Positions 28,494-38,600 of a stretch of 64,000 nucleotides of DNA are shown here, in pieces. A model generated the notes under the pieces. The model saw nothing but the letters and a program-made list of their open reading frames with translations, was not told where the DNA came from and did not search any database. The translations under genes were made by a program, and so were the position numbers. The stretch covers positions 248,001 through 312,000 of the forward strand of contig UBZT01000003.1 in NCBI GenBank assembly GCA_900470155.1, written 5' to 3'. The first letter of the stretch is position 1, and every line of letters begins with the position of its first letter. The DNA is from Hyphomicrobiales bacterium. GTDB lineage: Bacteria > Pseudomonadota > Alphaproteobacteria > Rhizobiales > Rhizobiaceae.

Positions 28494-29236
28494 CCGTCAG
28501 CATTCTTGGGACGTCCGCACTGGTTGCGGGCTATGAACCGGATCTGCCGATCGTTCGCGGCGTTGATTTTGCCGTGGCGAAAGGCGAGCTTGTTGTTCTT
28601 CTGGGCCCCAATGGCGCTGGCAAATCCACCTTCGTAAAGGCGATTGCGGGGATGGTGCCGGTCCATTCCGGTGCGATCTATCTGGCAGGCCGGGACATCA
28701 CCAAGGTCCCACCGCATCGCAAACTGGCGGAAGGTCTGGCCTTCGTGCCGCAGACGGAAAACGTTTTTGCCAGCATGAGCATCCTGGAGAACCTGCAGAT
28801 CGCCGTGGCGCTCCTTCCCAAGGCGAACCGCCAGCCCATGATCGAGGCTTTGTTCACCCGCTTTCCCGATCTTGCCATCAAACCCAGACGACTGGCAGGC
28901 GCACTTTCCGGCGGCCAGCGACAGATGCTGGCGGTCGCGCGGGCACTGGCACTGGATCCGCCGGTTCTGATCCTCGACGAACCTTCCGCCGGCCTGTCGC
29001 CAAAAATTGTCGGCGAGGTGTTTGCCATGCTCAAGCGCATAAACGGCGATGGCGTGACGATTGTACTGGTCGAGCAGAACGTCAAGGCGGCGATGGCGAT
29101 TGCCGATCGCGCCGTCATCCTGGCAGAGGGGTGCATTCGCCACGAAGGGACGCCGGCGGAGCTTGCCGATGATCCGCTTGTCGGCAAAATCTATCTCGGC
29201 ACCGCTACGCATGTCTCCAGCGAGGCTGCCCGATGA
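28490..29236 (+). CDS. Liv-type ABC transporter ATP-binding protein (LivF-like)
   Basis: A 248-residue second ATPase of the importer: Walker A GPNGAGKST, GLAFVPQTENVFASMSILEN (LivF-like Q-loop), signature LSGGQRQMLAVARAL, Walker B VLILDEPSAGLSP. It starts inside the livG stop and ends overlapping livH. It forms the heterodimeric motor with the preceding product. Confidence 0.92.
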   Translation: MTVSILGTSALVAGYEPDLPIVRGVDFAVAKGELVVLLGPNGAGKSTFVKAIAGMVPVHSGAIYLAGRDITKVPPHRKLAEGLAFVPQTENVFASMSILENLQIAVALLPKANRQPMIEALFTRFPDLAIKPRRLAGALSGGQRQMLAVARALALDPPVLILDEPSAGLSPKIVGEVFAMLKRINGDGVTIVLVEQNVKAAMAIADRAVILAEGCIRHEGTPAELADDPLVGKIYLGTATHVSSEAAR

Positions 29237-30144
29237 ACCCGCAATTTCTCATGGATGGACTCATTGCCGGCGCGATCATCGGACTTGGAGCGATCGGTGT
29301 GACGCTCACCTATTCGATCCTGCGCTTTTCCAACTTCGCCCATGGTGAGCTTCTGTCCTGGGGCGCCTATCTGGCGCTTGGCATCAGTAGTGCGATCGGC
29401 GTGTTGGGGGCAGGCTGGACCACGCCTATAGGTCCGTTCTCCTTCGGCTGGTCGCTACCGATCGCAGCCGTGCTGGCTGTCATCGGCACCGGCCTTTTGG
29501 CGCTTGCCGTCGATGCGGCGCTATTTTCCAGCTTCAGGCGACGGGGTAGTGCCATCATCATCATGGTCATGGCAAGCTTTGGCGCATCGCTGGCGTTGCG
29601 CAGCCTGCTTGAATTCCTGTTCACCTCCAAGCCCGCCTATTTCACCCAGGCACTGCAGATTGCCATGAAGCTTGGTGGCGGTCTGCGCGCTACACCGGAC
29701 CAATTGGCCATGCTGGCCGTGGCGTTGATCGCAGTCGTGGCCGTGCACCTTGTGATGACACGGACCGATATCGGCCGCGCCATGCGCGCAGTCAGCGAAA
29801 ACCCCGGCCTTGCCGGGATTGCCGGGATCGATGTGCGCCGGGTGATCCGAACCGCCTGGTTCTTAGGTGCAGCCCTTGCCTGCATTGCCGGCATGATGAG
29901 CGGACTTATCATCCAGATCCGCCCCTATATCGGCCACGACCTCCTGCTGCCGCTGTTTGCCGCCGCCATTCTCGGCGGCATTGGCTCCGTTCCGGGAGCC
30001 ATGATTGCCGGCCTCTTCATCGGTCTCTGTGAGGCCTTTACGGTCCAGATCATCGGGGCGGAATGGCGCTCGGCAGTGTCGTTTGCGATCCTCATTGCCG
30101 TCCTTCTTGTTCGACCTCGCGGTCTGTTTGGAAAAGCGTCATGA
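29233..30144 (+). CDS. Liv-type ABC transporter permease (LivH-like)
   Basis: A 303-residue multi-span permease, starting FLMDGLIAGAIIGLGAIGVT with ILRFSNFAHGELLSWGAYLA and ILGGIGSVPGAMIAGLFIGL as LivH landmarks. About eight hydrophobic segments. ATGA overlaps exist at both ends. Confidence 0.92.
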   Translation: MNPQFLMDGLIAGAIIGLGAIGVTLTYSILRFSNFAHGELLSWGAYLALGISSAIGVLGAGWTTPIGPFSFGWSLPIAAVLAVIGTGLLALAVDAALFSSFRRRGSAIIIMVMASFGASLALRSLLEFLFTSKPAYFTQALQIAMKLGGGLRATPDQLAMLAVALIAVVAVHLVMTRTDIGRAMRAVSENPGLAGIAGIDVRRVIRTAWFLGAALACIAGMMSGLIIQIRPYIGHDLLLPLFAAAILGGIGSVPGAMIAGLFIGLCEAFTVQIIGAEWRSAVSFAILIAVLLVRPRGLFGKAS

Positions 30145-31112
30145 TCCTGGACCTTGTCGCCTATGGCGCATTCTTTCTCACTATGGCGCTGACTTATGCG
30201 ATCATATGCCTGGGGCTCAACGTACAATGGGGCATGACAGGTCTGTTCAATGTCGGCATTGCTGCCTTCGTAGCCGTCGGTGCATATACCTCGGCAATCC
30301 TCACCACTCCGCAAACCGCCGAACGTTTTGGTGGATTCGACATGCCGATCGCCATCGGTTGGCTGGGGGCTGCTATCGTCTCGGGATTGCTCTCGTGGGG
30401 TGTCGGCGCACTCACCATTCGGCTCAGGGCCGATTATCTGGCGATTGCAACCTTCGGCGTTGCGGTCACGGTTCAGCTTTGCATGCTGAATTTGCAGCCG
30501 TTGACCGGCGGCGCCTTTGGGATCGGCTTCATCCCTCGGCCCTTTGCCGGCCTGCAAGGCGACGCCCTGTTATTCGCTCTTGCCAATTGCGGCCTGTTGG
30601 CGCTCATTGTGCTCGCGCTTTATGTCGGACTTCAGCGTCTAGCCCATAGCCCCTGGGGGCGTGTCTTGTGCGCAATTCGCGAGGATGAGATTGCGGCGCA
30701 GGCGTTCGGCAAGAGACCGACCAGCTTTCGGCTGCAGGCCTTCACGGTCGGCGGCGCCATCATGGGGCTTGCCGGCGCTGCCCAGGCACATTTCATCGGC
30801 TTCATCGCTCCTGACAACTATATGCCGATCCTCACCTTCCAGGTTTGGGCCATGCTGATCGTTGGCGGTTCCGGCAACAATCGTGGCGCCATTGCCGGCG
30901 CGATCCTCGTCTGGGGTCTGTGGGCGTTAACCGCAGCTGCCGTCTCCGCGTTCGTTCCGCCCGAAGATCAGGCGCGCGCCGCCGCACTGCAAATCGTTGC
31001 GATCGGCGTCGGCCTCTGCCTCATGCTGTTGCTGCGTCCGCGCGGTCTGTTCGGTGAAGTCAGCCCGCTCTCCCGCCTGCGCAGCAAATTGCCTTTATCC
31101 GCCAAGGAATAA
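30141..31112 (+). CDS. Liv-type ABC transporter permease (LivM-like)
   Basis: A 323-residue permease with LGLNVQWGMTGLFNVGIAAF and FQVWAMLIVGGSGNNRGAIA, hallmarks of LivM proteins, and about nine hydrophobic segments. The ATG at 30141 overlaps the livH stop; longer in-frame extension into livH is rejected. It pairs with LivH to form the channel. Confidence 0.92.
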   Translation: MILDLVAYGAFFLTMALTYAIICLGLNVQWGMTGLFNVGIAAFVAVGAYTSAILTTPQTAERFGGFDMPIAIGWLGAAIVSGLLSWGVGALTIRLRADYLAIATFGVAVTVQLCMLNLQPLTGGAFGIGFIPRPFAGLQGDALLFALANCGLLALIVLALYVGLQRLAHSPWGRVLCAIREDEIAAQAFGKRPTSFRLQAFTVGGAIMGLAGAAQAHFIGFIAPDNYMPILTFQVWAMLIVGGSGNNRGAIAGAILVWGLWALTAAAVSAFVPPEDQARAAALQIVAIGVGLCLMLLLRPRGLFGEVSPLSRLRSKLPLSAKE

Positions 31113-31117
31113 TCACC

Positions 31118-32581
31118 ATGCATCCAGACCGTACAAACCTTGCACCGGGGCTCTCGATCAGTCGGCTTGTCTGCGGCCTCTGGCAGGTCGCAGACATCGA
31201 GAAAGACGGCAGCACAATTGACCCGGAGCAAGGTGCCAACGCGCTCCAGGCCTATGCCGAGGCTGGCTTCGACACATTCGACATGGCAGACCACTATGGG
31301 TCGGCAGAAATCATTACCGGCCATCTACTCAAGCGCATGCCTGTCGGATCCAGGCGCCCCGTCGCCTTCACCAAATGGTGCCCCGAGCCTGGTCCGATGA
31401 CCCGCGATGTTGTGCGACGCGGTGTGCAGGAGAGACTGGAAAGGCTTGGCACGCAAAAGGTCGATCTCCTGCAGTTCCATTGGTGGACCTTTGAACATCC
31501 CGCCTGGCTTGATGCCCTGCACGAGATGCAGGCGATGAAGGAGGAAGGGCTGATCGGTGCACTCGGCCTGACAAATTTTGACGCAGCCCATCTGGGTCTC
31601 GCCCTTGCCGACGGTATCGAGATTGCCAGCAACCAGGTGTCCTTCTCCCTGATCGACCGGCGGGCGGCGGGTGACTTGTCGGTGCTGTCTGAGAAGACGG
31701 GCGTAAAGCTTCTCGCCTACGGCACGCTTTGCGGCGGCTTTCTTTCTGAAAAATGGCTCGGGCAGCCCGAGCCGGCATCGATCCCAGACTGGAGTCGTTC
31801 GAAATACAAACGCTTTATCGATACCGCGGGCGGCTGGGCCGTTTATCAGGGAATTCTGAAAGCAGCATCTGATATCGCGCGCAAACACGGCGTGTCCATT
31901 TCGAACGTGGCCAGCCGCTTTATCCTCGAACATCCGGCGGTCGCCGCCACGATCATCGGAGCAAGGCTTGGCGAAAACGAGCATCGCGACGACAATTTGA
32001 GGGTCTTTACCTTCACGCTCGACGATGACGATAGAGCTCTTCTCGGGACGGCCTTTGCCGCCAGCACGCCGATCCCGGGCGATTGCGGCGACGAATACCG
32101 CAAGCCGCCCTTCCTCACTGCCTCCGGCGATCTCAGCCACCACCTGGACGCGATCCCGTCCGTTTACAAGGCTGTACCTGTGCCGGGCCGCAAGGATCGC
32201 TGGCGTGTGTCGTCCGGCAGCATTTGGGAGCCTCTGGCGGGGTATAGCCGGGCCGTCAGGACAGGCGACCGCATCTTGGTGTCGGGCACGACGGCCACGC
32301 ATGGCAGCAACCGCTGTGTTGCACCCAACGATGCCGGTGCCCAGGCCACCTATATCCTCGACAAGATCGCGGCGTCGATCACCGCACTTGGCGGACGCAT
32401 GGAGGATGTCGTGCGCACGCGCATCTATCTACGGGATGCTTCGCAATGGGAGCCGGTGTCGCGTGCCCATGGTCGCTTTTTCTCAGAAATCCTTCCCGCC
32501 AATACACTGATTGAAGCAGGAAACCTGATTGGCGATTATGAGGTGGAGATCGAGGCTGAGGCGGTGCTGGAGGCGCAATGA
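31118..32581 (+). CDS. Aldo/keto reductase fused to a Rid (YjgF/YER057c) domain
   Basis: A 487-residue two-domain protein. Residues about 1-330 form an AKR barrel with tetrad residues in FDMADHYGSAE, FTKWCPEPG and LLQFHWWTFEHP. Residues about 350-487 form a Rid domain (RILVSGTTATHG, MEDVVRTRIYLRD, EVEIEAEAVL). In active RidA imine deaminases a catalytic Arg sits in the PARS segment; here the aligned segment is PANT, so Arg is replaced by Asn, as in Rid subgroups lacking deaminase activity. The AKR half is a paralogue of the 25446-26492 product. AAGGAATAATCACC precedes the ATG. It ends the plus-strand transport operon. Confidence 0.9.
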   Translation: MHPDRTNLAPGLSISRLVCGLWQVADIEKDGSTIDPEQGANALQAYAEAGFDTFDMADHYGSAEIITGHLLKRMPVGSRRPVAFTKWCPEPGPMTRDVVRRGVQERLERLGTQKVDLLQFHWWTFEHPAWLDALHEMQAMKEEGLIGALGLTNFDAAHLGLALADGIEIASNQVSFSLIDRRAAGDLSVLSEKTGVKLLAYGTLCGGFLSEKWLGQPEPASIPDWSRSKYKRFIDTAGGWAVYQGILKAASDIARKHGVSISNVASRFILEHPAVAATIIGARLGENEHRDDNLRVFTFTLDDDDRALLGTAFAASTPIPGDCGDEYRKPPFLTASGDLSHHLDAIPSVYKAVPVPGRKDRWRVSSGSIWEPLAGYSRAVRTGDRILVSGTTATHGSNRCVAPNDAGAQATYILDKIAASITALGGRMEDVVRTRIYLRDASQWEPVSRAHGRFFSEILPANTLIEAGNLIGDYEVEIEAEAVLEAQ

Positions 32582-32910
32582 CGGCGGCGGCGCTGCTGCC
32601 AGGTATTTCAACTTGAAAGCGATTTCCGACGAGGATTCTGCCTTTGGGGGCGTCGGGCGCGCACCATGTTGTGAACGGCGTGAAGTTTGCTGTTATCGCA
32701 AACTGAGATCACTCATGTACCTGAGGATTGCTGGCTCTTCATTGTTCAGGCCAGCTGGCCGTTCTATTGGCGCGACGCTCGTTAGGCATCGTAACCGTTC
32801 TCGTGACCATCGGCCCCTCAGTCGAAGTAGCTGTCATGGTTGACTAAAAAATAAGCTTGAGCAGCTACATACGCGCTGAATATTCGTAACTGCTTGGGAT
32901 AGCTTGAGCG
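32582..32910. other. Intergenic region without recognised features
   Basis: About 330 bp between the AKR-Rid gene and the GGDEF gene. No open frame has a ribosome-binding site or recognisable product, and I see no strong hairpin with a U-run. It presumably contains the promoter of the GGDEF gene. Confidence 0.4.
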
Positions 32911-34077
32911 TTGGATCTCGCAACTGTACTACTACTTCACAAATCCTCGTTCCTGGTTGGCGCGTTCTGCTTTGCGTATGTAAAATGGCAGTCCCCAAAG
33001 GCGTCCAAAGGTCTTGGTTCTCTAGCCGTAGGTTTCCTGCTTCTCGCCTTTGCATCAACCGTTGCTGGCTTGGGCGAGAAAGAAGCCCTTCCTTTCCGAG
33101 TCTGGACGATTGGAAGTTTCTCGGTTGGGATATTGGGATACGCCGCGATATGGGTCGGTATCAAGCGACTGAGTAGCGGCAATGTCGACGTGAAGGACTG
33201 GATTGCACTGTTCCTGCCCGCCTTGCTCGTAGCTGTTGCACTGGCGACAGGATTTCATCTGGACAATCAGAGCCGTGGGACGATGTTCAACGCGAACGCT
33301 TCCATTTTCCTGGGAGCATCAGCAGTCAAGATTTTGTGGGATAACCAGCGTGAGCCCTTGTCGGCGCGCTTCTTGCTTGGTGCTACACTGGTGGGAGCGA
33401 CAGCTCTGACGGGTTTGGTGCTCTCGGGTATAGCAGGGTGGCAACACGTAGCTGATGATGTCCGGTTTTACTTTTTTCTCCTCATAATCTGTCATTTTGC
33501 GGTTTCCCTCTTTACCTTGATTTTCGTGAACGAACGCGCGGAAGCCGAGCTTCGAAAGCTTCTCGAGACCGATGTGTTAACCGGTGTGAAAAACCGTCGC
33601 TGGTTCTATTCCAAACTTCCCGCATCCCTCAGCCCTGGTGATTGCTTCATCATCCTTGATATCGATCACTTCAAGCGTGTGAACGATCAGCTTGGTCATG
33701 AAGGTGGCGATGTGGCGCTGAAGGCGGTGGCCCTGGAGGTGGCGCGGCAGTTGAGACCGGGAGATGCATTTGCTCGGCTCGGCGGGGAGGAGTTCGGGAT
33801 CTTTGTCCGCAATCACGATGAAGCAGGCGCTAGAATGCTGGCGGAACGTATTCGCATTGCTATTCGGGTGCTTCACGTCGAATATTCGACACCCATTTCA
33901 CTGAGTATCAGCGCGGGTGTTGGGGTCTGCAAGGAGCCGCAACGCCCCGAAGACCTTTTTAAGGCAACCGATAAGGCGCTGTATGCTGCAAAGGGCCTCG
34001 GCAGGAACAAGGTGGTGTTGGTTGACGAGATGCCGGTAGCTTCACTCTCCCATCCGGAATCTGTCAGGTCGCGTTGA
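32911..34077 (+). CDS. Membrane-bound diguanylate cyclase (GGDEF)
   Basis: A 388-residue protein with an N-terminal block of six to seven hydrophobic helices (residues about 8-210) and a C-terminal GGDEF domain (DVLTGVKNRRWF, IILDIDHFKRVND, RLGGEEFGIF). The active-site signature is GGEEF, compatible with c-di-GMP synthesis. An inhibitory I-site RxxD (RPGD) lies five residues before it, so product feedback is expected. No EAL domain. The reading starts at TTG 32911 with no strong Shine-Dalgarno, so the exact N-terminus is uncertain. It stands alone. Confidence 0.9.
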   Translation: MDLATVLLLHKSSFLVGAFCFAYVKWQSPKASKGLGSLAVGFLLLAFASTVAGLGEKEALPFRVWTIGSFSVGILGYAAIWVGIKRLSSGNVDVKDWIALFLPALLVAVALATGFHLDNQSRGTMFNANASIFLGASAVKILWDNQREPLSARFLLGATLVGATALTGLVLSGIAGWQHVADDVRFYFFLLIICHFAVSLFTLIFVNERAEAELRKLLETDVLTGVKNRRWFYSKLPASLSPGDCFIILDIDHFKRVNDQLGHEGGDVALKAVALEVARQLRPGDAFARLGGEEFGIFVRNHDEAGARMLAERIRIAIRVLHVEYSTPISLSISAGVGVCKEPQRPEDLFKATDKALYAAKGLGRNKVVLVDEMPVASLSHPESVRSR

Positions 34078-34408
34078 AGGAATTCTAACGACCTGTTGTA
34101 AGGCTTAATGGGCAGCGCGGCCGAAATTCCCGGTGAGAAGTTCTCACATGTGGTTGAGCTGGATGCCACCTGAAGGCTCAGTGTGAAACCCGTCGATCGG
34201 GGAATCGCGACGACTAGGCTGCAAATGTTTGCAGGTGCGGAAATAGACGAGTGCCGTCTCGCGCGGATATGGCCTGATAGAACTGCCAATTGGCCAAGTG
34301 TAACGTTTCTTAACGCAATGACATCCCGCCGGAGACGGTCATCGTTAGGGTCCATTCCGGATCATCCGCAGGTGCAACTGCCTGCAGATCAAACGGAAGG
34401 TCATTGCC
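34078..34408. other. Intergenic region upstream of the RND efflux genes
   Basis: About 330 bp with no supported gene; the open frames here are reading-frame shadows that run into the membrane fusion protein gene. The efflux promoter should lie here. I see no clear operator palindrome and no adjacent TetR/MarR regulator. Confidence 0.4.
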
Positions 34409-35644
34409 ATGAGTGGGATATCCCGTTCAAAATTGTTGAAAGGGCGCCCGCTGATGGGCGCCGTGTTGATGTGGTTTGCCTGCGTCCCCGCTGCACTGAC
34501 GCAGGAGCAGATGCCGGTCACGGTGGTCGTTGCCCGACAGACCGCGGTCACCGAACAGATCCCGGTTGTCGGTTCGCTGGCTGCGAGAGAAGAGATCGAA
34601 GTTCGTCCTTTCATTCAGGGTCAGATGATTGAAACAATCCTGGTGGAGACGGGACAACATGTCGAGAAGGGCCAGGCACTGGCCGGGCTCGATACGACCG
34701 AAGCGCGGATGCTGCTCGACAAGAATTCAGTCAGTATCCTGCGAGCCAAGGCAGCGGTGGCCGTAGAGGCAAGTAAACTCGACGTTGCCAGCGTGACCGA
34801 GGCGGAAACCCGCAAGACGTTGGAGCGCAGCCGCGCCTTGCAGCCGAAGGGTGCCGTTTCGCAGCAATTGCTGGATGAGCATCAGAATGCCCATTCCCGC
34901 GCACTGGCGGAATTGGGGTTGGCCCGTCAATCGCTGGCCCTTGCCGAAGCCGATGCGCAGATCATTGCACGTGAACGCGAGGAGATCGAGCTGACAATTG
35001 CGCGCAGCACGGTGCGCGCACCCCAGGCGGGTCTCGTTCTGAGGCGAACGGCCCGAATCGGCGCCGTGACCTCCGGTTCGGCCGAGCCGCTTTTCCTGAT
35101 CGCCAAGGATGGGCTCATTGAGTTTGTGGCGCAGGTGACGGAAACGAGCTTTGTACGGCTTCACGAAGGGATGCGCGCCAGTATCGTCTTAGCCGGCCAT
35201 CCGGCATCTGTCGGAGGTACGCTGAGGCTCAATGCGGCCGAACTCGACCCAACGACGCGCAGTGGCGAAGTGCGGATCGAACTGGACGCGGTCGAAGGCC
35301 TGAAGCCTGGTGTTTTTGCGCGCGGCAGCATCAACGCATCGACGCGTCATAACATCCTGCTACCCGGAAGCGCCGTCAAAACCATCGGCGGTTTCAACAG
35401 CGTCTTCGTGGTGAAAGGTGGTGTCGTGGGCATTCGCCAGGTCTCCGTCGGCGCGCGCCAGGACGGGTCGGTGGAGATTGTCAACGGCGTGATTGATGGT
35501 GAAATGGTCGTGCTGAAATCGGCAGGGTTCCTCAAAGCCGAGGAAAAGGTGCAACCGGTCATCGTTAGAATGGATAGGCCCGCGGAAAACGAGCTGGCAG
35601 CGTCTCTTCGCGCACCGCAGCCAACGGGAGCAGTCCAGCGATGA
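34409..35644 (+). CDS. RND efflux periplasmic adaptor (membrane fusion protein)
   Basis: A 411-residue HlyD/AcrA-type adaptor. An N-terminal hydrophobic segment (LMGAVLMWFACVPAALTQEQ) acts as signal. VGSLAAREEIEVRPFIQGQM and VETGQHVEKGQALAGLD form the lipoyl half, a coiled-coil hairpin follows (residues about 110-195), then the second lipoyl half and beta-barrel (STVRAPQAGLVLRR). GGAAGG precedes the ATG. It overlaps the pump gene by ATGA. Confidence 0.92.
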   Translation: MSGISRSKLLKGRPLMGAVLMWFACVPAALTQEQMPVTVVVARQTAVTEQIPVVGSLAAREEIEVRPFIQGQMIETILVETGQHVEKGQALAGLDTTEARMLLDKNSVSILRAKAAVAVEASKLDVASVTEAETRKTLERSRALQPKGAVSQQLLDEHQNAHSRALAELGLARQSLALAEADAQIIAREREEIELTIARSTVRAPQAGLVLRRTARIGAVTSGSAEPLFLIAKDGLIEFVAQVTETSFVRLHEGMRASIVLAGHPASVGGTLRLNAAELDPTTRSGEVRIELDAVEGLKPGVFARGSINASTRHNILLPGSAVKTIGGFNSVFVVKGGVVGIRQVSVGARQDGSVEIVNGVIDGEMVVLKSAGFLKAEEKVQPVIVRMDRPAENELAASLRAPQPTGAVQR

Positions 35645-38600
35645 ACGGCAATATATCGGCCTGGGCGATCCGCAATCCGCTTCCCTCCATTCTTCTGTTC
35701 GTTGTTCTCACCATTGTCGGGCTCTACAGCTTTGCCCGGCTGCCCATCACATATTTCCCGACGATCGTCACCCCGGAAGTCAAGGTGACTGTGGAACAGT
35801 CTGGTGCAACGCCGGTCGAACTGGAAACAGAGGTCACGCGTCTGGTTGAAAATGCCATCGCCTCGCTGCCGGCCATCAAGGAACTGTCCTCGACAATAGG
35901 TGAGGGCCGCTCGGTCACGACCGTGGAATTCGAACTCGGCCTCGTTTCACCTGACCGGGCAATGGAAGACGTGCGCGATGCGGTCTCCCGCATCAGGGGA
36001 GATCTGCCAGGCACAATTGACGAACCGGTGATTGAACGCATCGAGGAAGAGGCGCAATCCGTTGTCACTTACGCGGTCTCCAGCCAGGATATGACGGCGG
36101 CCGACCTGGCGTGGTTCGTCGATGATACCGTAACGCGTGAACTGCAGGGGCTTGCCGGCGTTGGGCGGGTGGAGCGGATCGGCGGGGCCGACCGGGAAAT
36201 CCATGTCGAGCTGGATGCCGATCGACTGCAGGCGCTTTCACTTTCGGTCAGCACTGTCAACGAGACGATCATGCAGACCCAACTCGACCGTTCCGGCGGG
36301 CGCAGCGAATTGGAGGGCAGGGAGCAATTGTTGACGACCCTGGCGGCGGCAAAGACAGTGGCCGAACTGGCGAACCACCGCATCTCGCTTTCAGGCGAAA
36401 ATTCCGTACGCCTCGCAGATGTGGCCAATGTGCGCGATACAGTTGCCGAAGCCCGCAGCTTTGCGACGTTGAATGGTGCGGACATCGTCGGCTTTGCCAT
36501 CTACCGTTCTCAAGGCGCAAGCGACGTGGCTGTCGCGGAGAAGGTGGCCGCTGCCGTCGAAAAACTGCGCGGGTCTCGTCCCGACCTGCGCTTTACGGCC
36601 GTCGATGACAATGTGTCCTACACTGCCGGCAACTATCACTCCGCCATGGACACGCTGATCGAGGGTGCTGTCCTCTCGATTGTTATCGTTTTCCTGTTTC
36701 TACGAGATTGGCGAGCGACCCTGGTCGCGGCTGCTGCTTTGCCGCTGTCGATTGTTCCAACCTTCTTCGCACTCGATCTGCTGGGGTTCTCACTCAATAT
36801 CCTCAGTCTTCTGGCCATCACACTTGTCACCGGCATTCTCGTGGATGATGCCATCGTCGAGATCGAGAATGTCGTGCGCCACCGCAACATGGGAAAATCC
36901 GCCTATCGAGCGGCACTCGATGCGTCAGATGAGATCGGACTTGCGGTGATCGCAATCTCTGCAACCATTATTGCGGTCTTTGCGCCGGTTGGGATGATGA
37001 GTGGCGAAGTCGGCCTCTATTTTCGCGAGTTCGGCCTGACGGTTGCAATCGCAGTGTTCTTTTCCTTGGCGGTGGCGCGCCTGATCACGCCGATCATGGC
37101 GGCGTATATCATGACCCGCGCACCGACAACTGTGGAGCACAGGGGACAGGCGATTTCGGCGTATGAAAGGCTCTTGCGGTTGAGTTTGAGGTCGAAGTGC
37201 ATGACCGTCGTATCCGCCTTCGGCTTGTTCGGCCTCGCTGTTATGTCGTTGATATCGTTGCCGACGACCTTCCTTCCGGCGGAAGATGCCGGGCGCCTGA
37301 TGCTGACTGTCGAATTGCCACCTGGCGCGACACTTGCTGAAACCCGTGCCGTGACGGATGGGATTGCGGCCAAGGTCGGTAAAATGGAGGAGGTCGAGGG
37401 CGTGCTCATCCGAGCTGGAGCGAGCATGGGCGGCCAGCAAGACGTGCGTTATGCGGTCGTGTCGATCGATTTGAAGCACAAGTCGCAGCGACCCCGCACG
37501 TCTTTCGTCATTGAGGCGGAAATTGAGGAAGCATTGGTCACAATGCCCGATGTGCGGCTTCGCTTCCTCAATAATCGCGGCGGCCGCGACGTCTCGTTTG
37601 CCGTGTTGGGTAACGATGGCGCCGCAGTGCAGAGGGTCTCTGATGCGATATTGCGTGATATGGCGCAAGATGGGCATTTTGTCGGCCCGGCCAGCGACAA
37701 TGTTGCCATGCGTCCAGAACTGAGAATGACCGTGGACACCGATAAGGCGGCGACATTGGGGGTCTCTGCGGCTGCGATTGCCAGCACGATGCGCATATCG
37801 ACGGTCGGCGACGTTGATTCACGGATGGCAAATTTTACGGAGGGTTCCAGGCAGTTACCGATCCGGGTGTTGCTTGACCCCGCAGCACGCGGTCGGCTGC
37901 CGATTTTTGAAACACTCAGCCTGCCCCGTGCCGACGGCGGTCAGGTGCCTTTGTCTGCGGTGGCTGAAATCAATTTGGAGGAAACAGTCGCCGCAATTGA
38001 CCGTTTCGACCGCCAACGGCGCATCGAGATCGCCGCGGATATGGCCGGGGGGCTGACGTCTGGCCAGGGGCTTGAACGCCTGTTGCTGTTGCCGAGCGTG
38101 AAGAACGTGCCCGATGGCGTGCGCGTTCAGGCGACTGGCGATTCCGATACGGAAGGTGAGGTTTTTGAGAGTTTCGCGGTCGCCATGGGTGCCGGCATCC
38201 TGCTGGTGTTGATCGTGCTGGTACTGCTGTTCAAGAGCGTCTTGTCGCCCTTCACCATTCTTGCATCTCTGCCGCTTTCAATTGGTGGCGTTACTGCAGC
38301 GCTCTTTTTGAGCGGCCATGCGATATCACTGCCTGTGGTGATCGGAATTCTGATGCTCATGGGCATCGTGACCAAGAACGCCATCATGTTGGTCGATTTT
38401 GCAATCGAGCGCGAGGCGCATGGTCTTTCCCGGGTCGAGGCGATGGTCGAGGCGTGCCTGGAGCGCATCCGCCCCATCGTGATGACGACGCTTGCAATGG
38501 CTGGTGGCATGCTGCCGTCTGCCTTCGGTGTCGGTGATGGCGGAGAGTTTCGGGCCCCGATGGCGATCGCGGTCATCGGTGGGCTGCTTGTGTCCACGCT

